The notes: generated from the letters alone by a model not told the origin. A stretch of DNA of 64,000 bases from Ensifer sp. USDA 6670 (GCA_000421085.1 ATWE01000022.1:1-64000); one strand, 5' to 3'. Shown: positions 24,492 through 33,993, numbered from the stretch's first letter. Made by a program: numbers and translations.

Positions 24492-26360
24492 ATGACCACC
24501 ACGACGGAGGGCGTTTCCGAATTCGCCGTGCTCGCAGAGACGATGGAGGCCCGGCCGGGTTCGCGGCTGATGCGCCCCGTCGAAGCGCTGTCCGCCGTTC
24601 TGCTAGTGGCGATCATCGCCATGCTGCTCTCCGGCGTAGCCTTTCGCTACGGCCTGTCGAGACCGATCGTCTGGATCGATGAAGCGGCGTCCATCGCCTT
24701 CCTGTGGCTGGCGATGCTCGGTTCGGCCATCGCGATCGACCGTTGCGAACATCTGCGGCTGACCATTCTTCTCAATGCGCTCGGCGAAAGGGCCCGCCAG
24801 TTCACCGAAACGCTCGGCATGGTCGCCATCATGGCGTTCCTTCTCGTCCTGCTGCCGGCAGCTTACACCTATGCCGCCGGCGAAATGGACATCACCTCGT
24901 CGGCATTGAACATCCCAGCGGGTTATCGCGCCGCGGCAATTGCTGTCGGCATGGTGCTGATGGTGCTGCTGGCCGTCGCTCAATTGCTCAGAACCGCCAA
25001 GCCGCTCGACGTGGTGGCTTCAGTGGCGTTCGTGCTCGTGGTTGCTCTGGTGCTCTGGTTGCTGATGCCTGCGCTCAGCTCGTTCGGCAACGGCAACATT
25101 CTGATCTTTCTCGTCGGCGGTGCCGCCATCTGCCTCGCGATGGGCGTTCCGATCGCCTTCTGCTTCGGCATTGCGACGCTTCTGTTTCTCGCTTTCACGA
25201 CATCGATGCCGCTGGTCGTCATGATCGGCCGCATGGACGAGGGCATGTCCAGCCTCATTCTGCTGTCGGTCCCGGTCTTCGTGCTTCTCGGCTGCATTCT
25301 GGACGCGACCGGGATGGGCAAGGCGATCGTCGATTTCCTCGCCTCCATGCTCGGCCACGTCAAGGCCGGCATGTCCTACGTTCTGTTGGGCTCGCTCTTT
25401 CTCGTGTCCGGCATCTCCGGGTCGAAAGTCTCGGACATGGCAACGGTTGCCCCGGCGCTGTTTCCGGAAATGAAGCGCCGTGGTCACAAGCCGAAGGAGA
25501 TGATAGCGCTCCTGGCGACCGGGGCCGCCATGGCCGACACCGTACCGCCGAGCATCGTGCTGATCGTTCTCGGCTCGGTGGCTGGCGTCTCGATCGCCGC
25601 CCTGTTCACCAGCGGTTTTGCCATCGCTCTCGTGTTGCTGGTCGCGCTTGCCGCGCTTGCACGCATCAAGGCAGCCCGCGAAAATGTCGACGGCGTCGTG
25701 CGCCCGTCGATGAAGCGCATCGGCGCCACGGCCCTTATCGCGGCGCCGGCCCTGGTGCTGCCGTTCATCATCCGCAGTGCGGTCGCGAGCGGTGCGGCGA
25801 CCGCGACCGAGGTCTCGACCATCGCGGTCGTCTACGCCTTCATCATCGGCACTGTCCTTTATGGCGGCATCGGCATGCGGCGAACCTACAGGATGCTGGT
25901 CGAGACCGCCGCGATGAGCGGTGCGATCCTCCTGATCCTCGGTACCGCCGCAGCGATGGCCTGGGCGCTCACCCAGACCGGATTCGCCTTCGAGCTCACC
26001 GACATGATGAGCGGCCTGCCGGGTGGATGGTTCACCTTCATGCTGGTCTCGATCGCTCTGTTCATGCTGCTCGGCTGCGTGCTCGAAGGCCTCCCTGCGA
26101 TCGTGCTCCTTGCGCCGATCATGTTTCCGATCGCGCGTGCGATGGGGATCCATGACGTCCACTATTCGATGGTCATCGTCACCGCGATGAACGTCGGACT
26201 GATGGCACCGCCGATCGGCATCGGCTTCTACATCGCCTGCAAGATCGGCAACGTTTCGCCCGACGAAGCCATGGGAGCGATCTGGCCCTATATCGGCGCG
26301 ATGGTGCTTGGCCTTTTGCTGATCGCTGCCGTGCCCTGGTTCTCGCTCGCATTGCTGTGA
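24492..26360 (+). CDS. Fused TRAP transporter permease (DctQ-DctM)
   Basis: One long protein (622 aa) contains a DctQ-type part (residues about 1-170; VAFRYGLSRPIVWIDEAASIAFLWLAMLG style, with IDRCEHLRLTILL) followed by a complete DctM part (from about 185; MGVPIAFCFGIATLLFLAF, then SGSKVSDMATVAPALFPEM, TVPPSIVLIVLG, and MAPPIGIGFYIACKIG near the end). DctQM fusions are a known TRAP variant. It starts after GGGAGG at 24492 and is the first gene of an operon reaching 33608. It works with the binding protein encoded just downstream. Confidence 0.93.
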   Translation: MTTTTEGVSEFAVLAETMEARPGSRLMRPVEALSAVLLVAIIAMLLSGVAFRYGLSRPIVWIDEAASIAFLWLAMLGSAIAIDRCEHLRLTILLNALGERARQFTETLGMVAIMAFLLVLLPAAYTYAAGEMDITSSALNIPAGYRAAAIAVGMVLMVLLAVAQLLRTAKPLDVVASVAFVLVVALVLWLLMPALSSFGNGNILIFLVGGAAICLAMGVPIAFCFGIATLLFLAFTTSMPLVVMIGRMDEGMSSLILLSVPVFVLLGCILDATGMGKAIVDFLASMLGHVKAGMSYVLLGSLFLVSGISGSKVSDMATVAPALFPEMKRRGHKPKEMIALLATGAAMADTVPPSIVLIVLGSVAGVSIAALFTSGFAIALVLLVALAALARIKAARENVDGVVRPSMKRIGATALIAAPALVLPFIIRSAVASGAATATEVSTIAVVYAFIIGTVLYGGIGMRRTYRMLVETAAMSGAILLILGTAAAMAWALTQTGFAFELTDMMSGLPGGWFTFMLVSIALFMLLGCVLEGLPAIVLLAPIMFPIARAMGIHDVHYSMVIVTAMNVGLMAPPIGIGFYIACKIGNVSPDEAMGAIWPYIGAMVLGLLLIAAVPWFSLALL

Positions 26361-26408
26361 ACCCGCCATCCCACATTCATCATCGACGATCAGGAGGAGA
26401 ACAGAGCG

Positions 26409-27419
26409 ATGAAAATAACCCGTAGAACGATGCTACTCGGCACTGGAGCAGTTGCGCTTGGGGCTTCGATCCGCACCAAGGCCCATGCCGCGGACTTCAC
26501 CTATAAGCTGGCAAACAACCTGCCGGTCACCCATCCGCTCAACATTCGCCTGAAGGAAGCCGCCGACAAGATTCTTGAGGAGACGGGCGGTCGCTTGAAG
26601 ATCAACATCTTCCCGAGCAGCCAACTCGGCAACGACACCGAAACGCTTTCGCAGCTTCGCAACGGCGCTACCGAGTTCTTCTCACTCTCGCCGCTGATCC
26701 TGTCGACCCTGGTGCCCAACGCCGCCATCAGTGGCATCGGCTTTGCCTTCCCCGACTACGACACCGTCTGGAAGGCGATGGACGGAGAGTTGGGCGCCTA
26801 TGCCCGCGGCGAGATCGAGAAGAAGGGCCTCGTGCCCATGGAGAAGATCTGGGACAACGGCTTTCGCCAGATCACCAGTTCGAACAAGCCGATCAACACG
26901 CCGGAGGACCTCAAGGGGTTCAAGATCCGCGTTCCGCCGAGCCCGCTCTGGCAATCCATGTTCACCGCCTTCGGCGCTGCACCGACCACGATCAATTTCG
27001 CGGAAGTCTACACGGCGCTCAGCACCGGCACCGTCGACGGCCAGGAAAACCCGCTGGCAATCGCCTCGACCGCCAAGCTCTACGAGGTGCAGAAGCATTG
27101 CGCCATGACCAATCATATGTGGGACGGGTTCTGGATGCTGGCGAACAAGCAGGCCTGGGAAACCCTGCCGGAAGACATAAGGGAGATTGCGGCCAAGCAT
27201 CTCAACGAGTCTGCCATCGCCCAGCGCACCGATACCGCCAAGGTGAACGACACGGTGCGCGAGCAGCTCACCCAGAGCGGCATGGCGTTCACCGACCCGG
27301 ACAAGGCAGCTTTCCGAGAGATGCTGAGATCCGCGGGTTTCTACTCCGAATGGAAGGGCAAATTCGGCGACGAGGCCTGGGCCATTCTCGAAAAGGCCGT
27401 GGGTACCAGCCTCGGCTGA
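26409..27419 (+). CDS. TRAP transporter substrate-binding protein (DctP family), probable Tat export
   Basis: The N-terminus (MKITRRTMLLGTGAVALGAS) has a twin-arginine motif, so the protein may leave the cell folded through Tat. The mature part is a typical DctP domain with YKLANNLPVTHPLN, LKINIFPSSQLGNDTETL, then DLKGFKIRVPPSPLW and GTVDGQENPLAIA. The arginine of KIRVPP normally clamps a carboxylate, so the ligand is likely a carboxylic acid. Downstream acyl-CoA synthetase and thiolase genes fit that idea. Confidence 0.93.
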   Translation: MKITRRTMLLGTGAVALGASIRTKAHAADFTYKLANNLPVTHPLNIRLKEAADKILEETGGRLKINIFPSSQLGNDTETLSQLRNGATEFFSLSPLILSTLVPNAAISGIGFAFPDYDTVWKAMDGELGAYARGEIEKKGLVPMEKIWDNGFRQITSSNKPINTPEDLKGFKIRVPPSPLWQSMFTAFGAAPTTINFAEVYTALSTGTVDGQENPLAIASTAKLYEVQKHCAMTNHMWDGFWMLANKQAWETLPEDIREIAAKHLNESAIAQRTDTAKVNDTVREQLTQSGMAFTDPDKAAFREMLRSAGFYSEWKGKFGDEAWAILEKAVGTSLG

Positions 27420-27528
27420 CCAACTGAGCATGATGAGGCAGGCGGCCGTATCACCCGGCCGTTCGCCGCCCGATGCAGCGACGCGGCGCGTTCTTCCATT
27501 AGCGCGTGGCGCCTACCGAGGTTTCGAA

Positions 27529-28332
27529 GTGGCAGACCGTCTCAAGGGAAAATCGGCAATCGTCTTCGGTGCAGGTTCCTCAGGCCCCGGCTGGGGCAAC
27601 GGCAAGGCTGCCGCCGTGCTTTATGCGCGTGAGGGCGCCAGGGTTGCCTGTGTCGACGTTGATATGGCGGCAGCCGAGGAAACGGCGGCAATCATCGCGG
27701 CGGAAGGCGGGCAAGCCGTAGCCATCGCCGCAGACGTCACCGCTCTCGCTTCTATCGACGCGGCCGTTGCAGCCGCACGGCAGGCGTTAGGCACCATTTC
27801 CATCCTGCACAACAATGTGGGCGTCACGCATATGGGCGGACCGGTCGAGTTGTCGGAAGCGCAGTTCCAACAATCCGTCGATCTCAATCTCGGCTCGGTG
27901 TTCCGCACCGCCAAGTCTGTCATCCCGCATATGATCGAAGCCGGCGGAGGCGCCGTCGTCAACATCTCGTCGCTCGCGGGCATCCGCTGGACCGGCTATC
28001 CCTATTTCGCCTATTACGCGACGAAGGCGGCGGTCAACCAGGCGACGGTCGCGATCGCGGCTCAATATGCGCCGCAGGGGATCCGCGCGAACTGTGTCGT
28101 CCCCGGTCTCATCGACACGCCTCTGATCTACAAGCAGATCTCCTCGCAATACGCCTCTGCCGAGGAAATGGTGGCAGCCCGCAACGCGGCCCTTCCGGGC
28201 GGACGCATGGGCGATGCCTGGGACGTCGCCAATGCAGCGCTTTTCCTTGCTTCCGACGAAGCGAAATTCATTACCGGCGTTTGTCTGCCGGTCGATGGCG
28301 GCCAGAGCTGCACGATCATGGGGGTACACTGA
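27529..28332 (+). CDS. Short-chain dehydrogenase/reductase (SDR)
   Basis: This classical SDR of about 267 aa has an unusual glycine stretch (IVFGAGSSGPGWGNGKAAA) at the nucleotide site, CVDVDMAAAEE suggesting NAD use, ILHNNVGVTH, NISSLAGIRW and the YYATKAA catalytic motif. The GTG at 27529, behind GAGG, is preferred to the ATG at 27430 because the extra 33 residues look non-coding. In this operon it could act as a hydroxyacyl-CoA or hydroxyacid dehydrogenase; this is inference. Confidence 0.88.
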   Translation: MADRLKGKSAIVFGAGSSGPGWGNGKAAAVLYAREGARVACVDVDMAAAEETAAIIAAEGGQAVAIAADVTALASIDAAVAAARQALGTISILHNNVGVTHMGGPVELSEAQFQQSVDLNLGSVFRTAKSVIPHMIEAGGGAVVNISSLAGIRWTGYPYFAYYATKAAVNQATVAIAAQYAPQGIRANCVVPGLIDTPLIYKQISSQYASAEEMVAARNAALPGGRMGDAWDVANAALFLASDEAKFITGVCLPVDGGQSCTIMGVH

Positions 28333-28335
28333 AAC

Positions 28336-29184
28336 ATGCGCGATCCGGCCGACAGGGACTTGACCGGTTCGCAAAGCGTCGATCGTGCGGCGAAGCTCCT
28401 GTCGCTGGTCGGCCGCAAGATGGAAGGCATGTCTCTGAGCGCAGTCGTCGAGCAGAGCGGGCTCAACAAGCCCACGGTTCGTCGCCTCCTGCTCGCCCTG
28501 ATCAGGGCCGGCCTGCTGGAGCAGGACGACCGCGACCGGCGCTATTATATCGGCGAAGAAGCCTACGTGCTCGGCACCCTCGCATCGAGCCGGCACGGGC
28601 TCCTGCGCCTGTCGACCGAAAGCCTGCATCGCCTTGCGCAGAAGACCGGCGACTCCTGCTTTCTCTCCGTACGCCGCGGAACGTCGTCCGTCTGTCTGCA
28701 CCGCGAGGAGGGAAGCTTTCCGATCCGCACCCACGCGCTCCAGGCGGGCTTCGTGCACCCGCTGGGCGTCGGTGCCGGCTCACTGGCCATGCTGGCGGCC
28801 CTGCCGGACGAGGAGGTTTCCTCCGTTCTGGAGCAGAATGCCGCCGTGCTCGAGGAGCTGTATCCGATGCTTGCGCCGGACGAACTGCGCCGGCGCGTCG
28901 AACTTACCCGTGCTCAGGGCTATGCGGTCAATCCCGGCCTTATCCTCACCAACTCCTGGGGTGTGGGCGTTGCAATACGTTATCCCGATAGCGGCGTCGC
29001 CGGGGCCATCAGCATTGCCGCCATCGACAGCCGCATGCAGGAACCGCGGCAGAGCGAGCTGGCAGCTCTTCTCAGGCAGGAAGCGTCGCGCATCGAGAGC
29101 AAGCTAGCCGAGCAGTTCCGTGATCGCGGGACGCGACACACAGCCTCCATTGCAAGACCTCTCAAAAGGAGATTGTCCAGATGA
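28336..29184 (+). CDS. IclR-family transcriptional regulator
   Basis: The 282-residue protein has an N-terminal winged HTH (SVDRAAKLLSLVGRKMEG, SLSAVVEQSGLNKPTVRRLL) and an IclR effector domain containing HPLGVGAGSLAMLAALPDEE and ARAQGYAVNPGLI-type segments. IclR proteins commonly sense aromatic or small organic acids and control the operon beside them. The start codon is four bases after the SDR stop, and its stop overlaps the thiolase ATG (ATGA), so the regulator is embedded in the operon it probably controls. Confidence 0.93.
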   Translation: MRDPADRDLTGSQSVDRAAKLLSLVGRKMEGMSLSAVVEQSGLNKPTVRRLLLALIRAGLLEQDDRDRRYYIGEEAYVLGTLASSRHGLLRLSTESLHRLAQKTGDSCFLSVRRGTSSVCLHREEGSFPIRTHALQAGFVHPLGVGAGSLAMLAALPDEEVSSVLEQNAAVLEELYPMLAPDELRRRVELTRAQGYAVNPGLILTNSWGVGVAIRYPDSGVAGAISIAAIDSRMQEPRQSELAALLRQEASRIESKLAEQFRDRGTRHTASIARPLKRRLSR

Positions 29185-30350
29185 CCAAGGCGCAGATCGT
29201 AGGCTGGGCCCACTCCCAGTTCGGCAAGACCGATTACGCGGACACGGAGGCGCTGATGGCCGCGGTTGCCGCGCCGGCACTTGCGCATGCCGGCCTTGCC
29301 GCCTCGGATGTCGACGGCATCTTTGTCGGGGTCATGAATGGTGGCTTCTCCAAGCAGGAGTTTCAGGCCGCACTTGTCGGCATGACCGACGAGGCGCTCG
29401 CTCATGTTCCGTCCGTACGGCTGGAAAACGCGTGCGCGACAGGCTCGGCGGCGATCTATACGGCGATGGATTTCATCGAGGCCGGCCGCGGCCGCATCGC
29501 GCTCGTCATCGGCGCCGAAAAAATGACCGCCGTTCCGACGGCAGAGGTCGGCGACATCCTTCTTGGCGGCAGCTACCGGAAAGAGGAAGCCGATGTCGAA
29601 GGCGGTTTTGCGGGCGTCTTCGGCCGCATTGCACAGCATTACTTCCAGCGTTATGGCGATCGTTCCGAGGAACTTGCGATGATCGCGGCCAAGAACCACG
29701 CGAACGGCGTGGCCAACCCTTACGCCCATATGCGCAGGGATTTCGGTTTTGCGTTCTGCAACACCGTTTCCGAAAAGAATCCGATCGTCGCGCCCCCCTT
29801 GCGCCGCACCGACTGCTCGCTCGTATCGGACGGGGCGGCGGCCCTCGTGCTTGCCGACGCGGAGACGGCTGCGACGCTGCAGCGGGCAATCGCCTTCCGG
29901 GCCCGCAGCCACGTCAACGACGTGTTTGCGCTCAGCCGCCGGAACATGCTGGAATTCGACGGGCCACGGCGGGCCTGGAAGGCGGCACTTTCCATGACCG
30001 GCGCCACGCTGGACGATCTCTCCTTCGTCGAGACGCATGACTGCTTCACCATAGCCGAGATGATCGAATACGAGGCGATGGGCCTGACCGCACCCGGCGA
30101 AGGCTACCGTGCGATCCGCGACGGAATCACTACCAGGAGCGGAAGCTTGCCGGTCAACCCCTCCGGCGGCTTGAAATCGAAGGGGCATCCGATCGGTGCG
30201 ACAGGGGTCTCGATGCATGTCATCTCCGCCATGCAACTCATGGGGGAGGCGGGTGAGATGCAGATCCCCGGCGCCGGTCTCGCCGGCATCTTCAACATGG
30301 GCGGCGCAGCCGTCGCAAACTATGTCTCCATCCTGGAACGGGCGAAATGA
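29181..30350 (+). CDS. Thiolase-family protein (SCP-x/acetyl-CoA acetyltransferase-like)
   Basis: The 389-aa protein has the nucleophile Cys85 in RLENACATGSAA, FVETHDCFTIAEM with the histidine of the active site, and SGGLKSKGHPIGATG near the C-terminus. The usual second catalytic cysteine (CxG) is not present at the C-terminus, which fits the SCP-x/lipid-transfer-associated thiolase branch and not the classical FadA type. It probably cleaves or forms a 3-ketoacyl-CoA. It is coupled by ATGA to both neighbours. Confidence 0.9.
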   Translation: MTKAQIVGWAHSQFGKTDYADTEALMAAVAAPALAHAGLAASDVDGIFVGVMNGGFSKQEFQAALVGMTDEALAHVPSVRLENACATGSAAIYTAMDFIEAGRGRIALVIGAEKMTAVPTAEVGDILLGGSYRKEEADVEGGFAGVFGRIAQHYFQRYGDRSEELAMIAAKNHANGVANPYAHMRRDFGFAFCNTVSEKNPIVAPPLRRTDCSLVSDGAAALVLADAETAATLQRAIAFRARSHVNDVFALSRRNMLEFDGPRRAWKAALSMTGATLDDLSFVETHDCFTIAEMIEYEAMGLTAPGEGYRAIRDGITTRSGSLPVNPSGGLKSKGHPIGATGVSMHVISAMQLMGEAGEMQIPGAGLAGIFNMGGAAVANYVSILERAK

Positions 30351-31996
30351 CGAACAGCGAACCCAAGGGCGGCGTCAGCCCCGTTTCGACGCGGGTCATG
30401 AACCTCGCCAATTTCCTTTCGCAGGCAGCGAGACGCGATCCGGACGAAATCGCCCTCGTTCACGGCGACCGCCAGTGGCGCTGGAGCGAGGTGGAGGCGC
30501 GGGTCGACGCCATGGCACATGCGCTCGTCCACGAGTTCGGCGTGCGCAAAGGAGATCGGATTCTCGTCCACTCCGCCAACTGCAACCAGATGTTCGAGTC
30601 CATGTTCGCGGCTTTCAGAGCAGGTGCGGTCTGGGTTCCCACGAATTTCCGGCAGCTGCCGGAGGAGGTTGCCTATCTGGCTCGATCGAGCGGTGCCAGG
30701 CTGATGATATTCCAGGCCGCCTTCGAGGCCCATGCCGAAGCATGTCGGGCCGCGGGCGAGCAGCTCGGATCATGCATCCCGATCGGCTCGTCACAGGTCG
30801 GCGAAGACTATGACGCGATCGTTGCGCGCAATCTTGGGAGGTCGGTTTCGCCCGTTGCCGTCGATCGCGATGATCCATGCTGGTATTTCTATACGTCCGG
30901 TACCACCGGCCGACCCAAGGCTGCCGTGCTGACGCACGGGCAAATGGCCTTCGTCATCAACAACCATATCGGCGATCTCTTTCCGGCTACGACCCATGGC
31001 GACCGGTCGATCGTCGTTGCGCCGCTGTCGCACGGCGCTGGGATCCATCAGCTGTGCCAGGTCGCAAGGGGCGCAACCACGATCCTCTTGCCATCCGAGA
31101 AGCTGGATATACCGCAGTTCTGGGCTCTCGTCGAAGAATGGAGGGTCAACAACCTCTTCGCCGTACCGACTATCGTAAAGCTGCTCATCGAGGACCCGTC
31201 GGTCGATCGATACGACCACTCGTCGCTGCGCTATGTCATCTATGCCGGTGCGCCGATGTACCGTGCCGACCAGAAAAAGGCGCTGGAAAAGCTCGGCGCC
31301 GTGCTGGTGCAGTATTTCGGTCTCGGCGAAGTGACAGGAGCGATCACCGTCCTGCCGCCCGCCTTCCACAGTGCGGAGGACGGCCCGGATGCGCGTATCG
31401 GCACATGCGGCTTCGAACGGACGGGCATGCAGCTGCAGATCCAGGACGAAAAGGGCAACGAAGTCCCGGCGGGAGCAACCGGCGAGATCTGCGTGATCGG
31501 CCCGGCGGTGTTTGCCGGCTATTACGAGAACCCGGAGGCCAATGCGAAAGCGTTCCGCAACGGCTGGTTTCGTACCGGCGACCTTGGCCATGTCGATGCA
31601 CAGGGCTTCCTCTACATCACCGGCCGCGCCTCCGACATGTTTATCTCCGGCGGGTCCAACGTCTATCCCCGCGAGATCGAGGAGAAGCTCCTGATGCATC
31701 CGGATATCAGTGAGGCTGCAATCGTCGGCGTTCCCGATGCGGTCTGGGGAGAGGTCGGCATCGCGGTTTGCGTCGCACATGGCGGTGCGACGGTCGACGC
31801 GCTGGCTCTGAGGGAATGGCTGGACGGGAAGATTGCCCGCTACAAGCTTCCGAAGAAGATCGTGTTCTGGTCCGAAATGCCAAAATCGGCCTATGGCAAG
31901 ATCACCAAGAAGTTGATCCGCGAGGAGCTCGAACGGCGCGGCGAACTGGATGTCGGTTCCGCCGGCATTGGAGAGCCCAGGAGTGTTGCCCCGTGA
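30347..31996 (+). CDS. Acyl-CoA synthetase (AMP-forming, ANL superfamily)
   Basis: The adenylation motif YTSGTTGRPKAAVLTHGQ is at about residues 182-199. VQYFGLGEVTGAI, the ATP-contacting GWFRTGDLGHVDAQGFLYI and the C-terminal MPKSAYGKITKK lysine motif follow. The 549-aa length is normal. It should activate a carboxylic acid (chain type unknown) to its CoA thioester using ATP. Its start overlaps the thiolase stop (ATGA) and its stop overlaps the next SDR start (GTGA). The acid imported by the TRAP system is the likely substrate. Confidence 0.94.
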   Translation: MTNSEPKGGVSPVSTRVMNLANFLSQAARRDPDEIALVHGDRQWRWSEVEARVDAMAHALVHEFGVRKGDRILVHSANCNQMFESMFAAFRAGAVWVPTNFRQLPEEVAYLARSSGARLMIFQAAFEAHAEACRAAGEQLGSCIPIGSSQVGEDYDAIVARNLGRSVSPVAVDRDDPCWYFYTSGTTGRPKAAVLTHGQMAFVINNHIGDLFPATTHGDRSIVVAPLSHGAGIHQLCQVARGATTILLPSEKLDIPQFWALVEEWRVNNLFAVPTIVKLLIEDPSVDRYDHSSLRYVIYAGAPMYRADQKKALEKLGAVLVQYFGLGEVTGAITVLPPAFHSAEDGPDARIGTCGFERTGMQLQIQDEKGNEVPAGATGEICVIGPAVFAGYYENPEANAKAFRNGWFRTGDLGHVDAQGFLYITGRASDMFISGGSNVYPREIEEKLLMHPDISEAAIVGVPDAVWGEVGIAVCVAHGGATVDALALREWLDGKIARYKLPKKIVFWSEMPKSAYGKITKKLIREELERRGELDVGSAGIGEPRSVAP

Positions 31997-32754
31997 GCGA
32001 TGCAATGAAATCCGTACTGATCACGGGAGGCGCCTCCGGTATCGGCCTCGAAATAGCGAGGCTTCTGAACGAGCGCGGCTGGAGGGTCTACCTGGTAGAT
32101 CGCAATGCCGATGCGCTGGCGGACGTATGCCGCGCGATCCCCATCGATCCGGCGCAGGCAATCGCCTGCAGCGTGACGGATGAAAAGGAGGTCGCATCGG
32201 CCGTCGCAACAGCTGCGGCGAGCGCGCCGTTGCGGGCGGTCATCAATTCGGCCGGCATAGCGATGGACAGGCCTGCCGTCGAAACCAGCGTCGATGACTT
32301 CCGCCGCATTCTTGACGTCAACCTGACGGGTACCTTCATCGTCTGCCGTGAGGCGGCGCGTCATTGGCTGGCGACGGCCACGCCCGGTGCAATCGTCAAT
32401 ATCTCCTCCGTATCGGGCCTTGTCGGCAACAAGGGACGCGTCGCCTACGGCGCCTCCAAAGGCGCGGTGAACCTGCTCACTTACATTCTCGCGACCGAGC
32501 TCGGAAAGGATGAAATTCGCGTCAATGCCATCGCTCCCGGTGCCATCGACACGCCTTTGTCGCGTGCCGTCCATACGGATGACGTGCGTGCGCAATGGCA
32601 CGAGCGCATCCCCCAGCGCCGCTACGGTTCGTCGCGTGAAATCGCGGCCAGCGTGGCGTTCCTGATCTCGGAGGAGGCGAGCTATATCAACGGCCAGGTG
32701 CTGGCGGTCGATGGAGGATTCGTCAACGCCGGTCTGGCTTTGGAAGGACGATGA
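31993..32754 (+). CDS. Short-chain dehydrogenase/reductase (3-oxoacyl-ACP reductase-like)
   Basis: This is a classical SDR of 253 aa with ITGGASGIGLEIA, then VINSAGIAMDRPA, NISSVSGLVG and catalytic YGASKGA. A GTG at 31993 overlaps the upstream stop; an ATG at 32005 is an alternative. It is the second SDR of the operon. The pair may act on two hydroxyls or on two stereoisomers of the same substrate. Its stop overlaps the start of the DUF296 gene. Confidence 0.92.
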   Translation: MSDAMKSVLITGGASGIGLEIARLLNERGWRVYLVDRNADALADVCRAIPIDPAQAIACSVTDEKEVASAVATAAASAPLRAVINSAGIAMDRPAVETSVDDFRRILDVNLTGTFIVCREAARHWLATATPGAIVNISSVSGLVGNKGRVAYGASKGAVNLLTYILATELGKDEIRVNAIAPGAIDTPLSRAVHTDDVRAQWHERIPQRRYGSSREIAASVAFLISEEASYINGQVLAVDGGFVNAGLALEGR

Positions 32755-33608
32755 TGCGGAGTCTCCGCCAACCTGGCGCGCCGTTCACGCCGAGGGTGAT
32801 CTCTCTCGGGTGCCACGCCGAGAAGACGCGATTGATCTTCGAACCGGGCCGGAGCGTGCTCGAAGCCGTCCATGAGGCGCTTGCGGAAAAAGGCTGCGAC
32901 AGCGCGATGATAAAGGTCAGGAGCGGTGCATTTGCGCCGCTTGCCTATGTCACACCGACTCTCTCGGATGACGGTCTTCATGCCGCCTGGTACAGCGACA
33001 TACATGCGCCCGATGGCCGCACATCCATCGAAGATCTGGTCATGACCTTCGGCCGGCGCGACGGGGAGCCGTTCCTGCACGGCCATGGTGTCTGGCGGCA
33101 CGAGGACGGGTTCCGCGCAGCCGGGCACGTAATGCCGAAGGACTCGCGGTTCGCCGAACCGGTGGAGGCGGAAGCCTGGATCATGTCGGGCGCCATCATG
33201 GATCAGTTGGAGGACAGCGAGACCGGGTTCCGACTGTTCACGCCTGTGCCCCATACCGCCGCACCCGCCACCGCTCCGCGGCGCGCCGTTCTGTGCCGGT
33301 TGAAGCCGAATGAACCGGTCCATCTGGCGATCGAGCGCACGGCAGCCGAGCACGGAATCGAGCGGGCGACTTTGCACGGCATCGGCAGCCTCGTCGGCTG
33401 CACTTTCGCCGACGGCCAGGTCATGGAATCGGCCGCTTCGGAATTGCTTGTTCGCAAGGGGACGCTTTCACCCGATCGAAGCGGACAGGCCAAAGCGAAA
33501 CTCGATATCGCGATCGTCGATACGGAATGCGCCATATTCGAGGGTGAGATAGCCTATGGCGTTGACGCCGTTTGCATAACGTTCGAGGTACTGATCGTCG
33601 AAGAGTGA
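32751..33608 (+). CDS. Tandem PPC/DUF296-domain protein
   Basis: Two PPC (DUF296) domains can be traced. The first (about residues 10-150) has IEDLVMTFGRRDGEPFLHGHGVW and AAGHVMPKDSRFAEPVEAEAW; the second (about 175-285) has LHGIGSLVGCTFADG and EIAYGVDAVCITFEV. Bacterial PPC proteins are usually single-domain trimers of about 140 residues, and in plants the domain is joined to AT-hooks. No AT-hook is seen here. The gene is coupled (ATGA) to the SDR and ends the TRAP/CoA operon. The biochemical function is unknown; a ligand-binding or CoA-pathway accessory role is only a guess. Confidence 0.82.
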   Translation: MMRSLRQPGAPFTPRVISLGCHAEKTRLIFEPGRSVLEAVHEALAEKGCDSAMIKVRSGAFAPLAYVTPTLSDDGLHAAWYSDIHAPDGRTSIEDLVMTFGRRDGEPFLHGHGVWRHEDGFRAAGHVMPKDSRFAEPVEAEAWIMSGAIMDQLEDSETGFRLFTPVPHTAAPATAPRRAVLCRLKPNEPVHLAIERTAAEHGIERATLHGIGSLVGCTFADGQVMESAASELLVRKGTLSPDRSGQAKAKLDIAIVDTECAIFEGEIAYGVDAVCITFEVLIVEE

Positions 33609-33624
33609 CGGTCGATGGCAAGCC

Positions 33625-33888
33625 TCACTCCTTCTTTGCGGTGTTTCGCCGCTCAAGCAACTGCTGGAAAATATCGGCCTGCCGGTCTGCCGCCGAGCGG
33701 ATGGCGGCAAGGTGGTCGAGCATCGCGCCGAAGGCGACGAGGAGGAGGCCGCCGGCAATCGCCGGAAAGGCCCAGGGGAGGACAGCGACAAGGGCTTTCA
33801 GGTCGGGAGAGGGAACCAGTGTCATCGCCAGCAAAGCCAGCGTTCCGATGACGATCGCACCGCCCAAGAACTCCAGAAATCTTCCCAT
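33625..33888 (-). CDS. Small inner-membrane protein (87 aa)
   Basis: Two transmembrane helices (residues about 5-27 and 33-58) are followed by a helical, charged tail (LDHLAAIRSAADRQADIFQQ). A GGAGGA site precedes the ATG. It converges with the DUF296 gene with 16 bp between the stops. The pattern resembles small rhizobial membrane proteins of unknown function. Confidence 0.7.
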   Translation of the reverse strand: MGRFLEFLGGAIVIGTLALLAMTLVPSPDLKALVAVLPWAFPAIAGGLLLVAFGAMLDHLAAIRSAADRQADIFQQLLERRNTAKKE

Positions 33889-33993
33889 CCTTCCTCCCCG
33901 TAGTGTTTAACCGTGCAGCGGTTACATCCCGTCCCGCTTCCGCAACCCGTCTCCTGAGCTGCTTTCCCATGTCGGAGCCGACATAGCCTTCAG

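Noticed and set aside
25020-26369. 449-codon minus-strand open frame opposite the fused TRAP permease
   Set aside because: Composition is dominated by D, R, H and E with no domain; the opposite strand encodes a clear DctQM protein.
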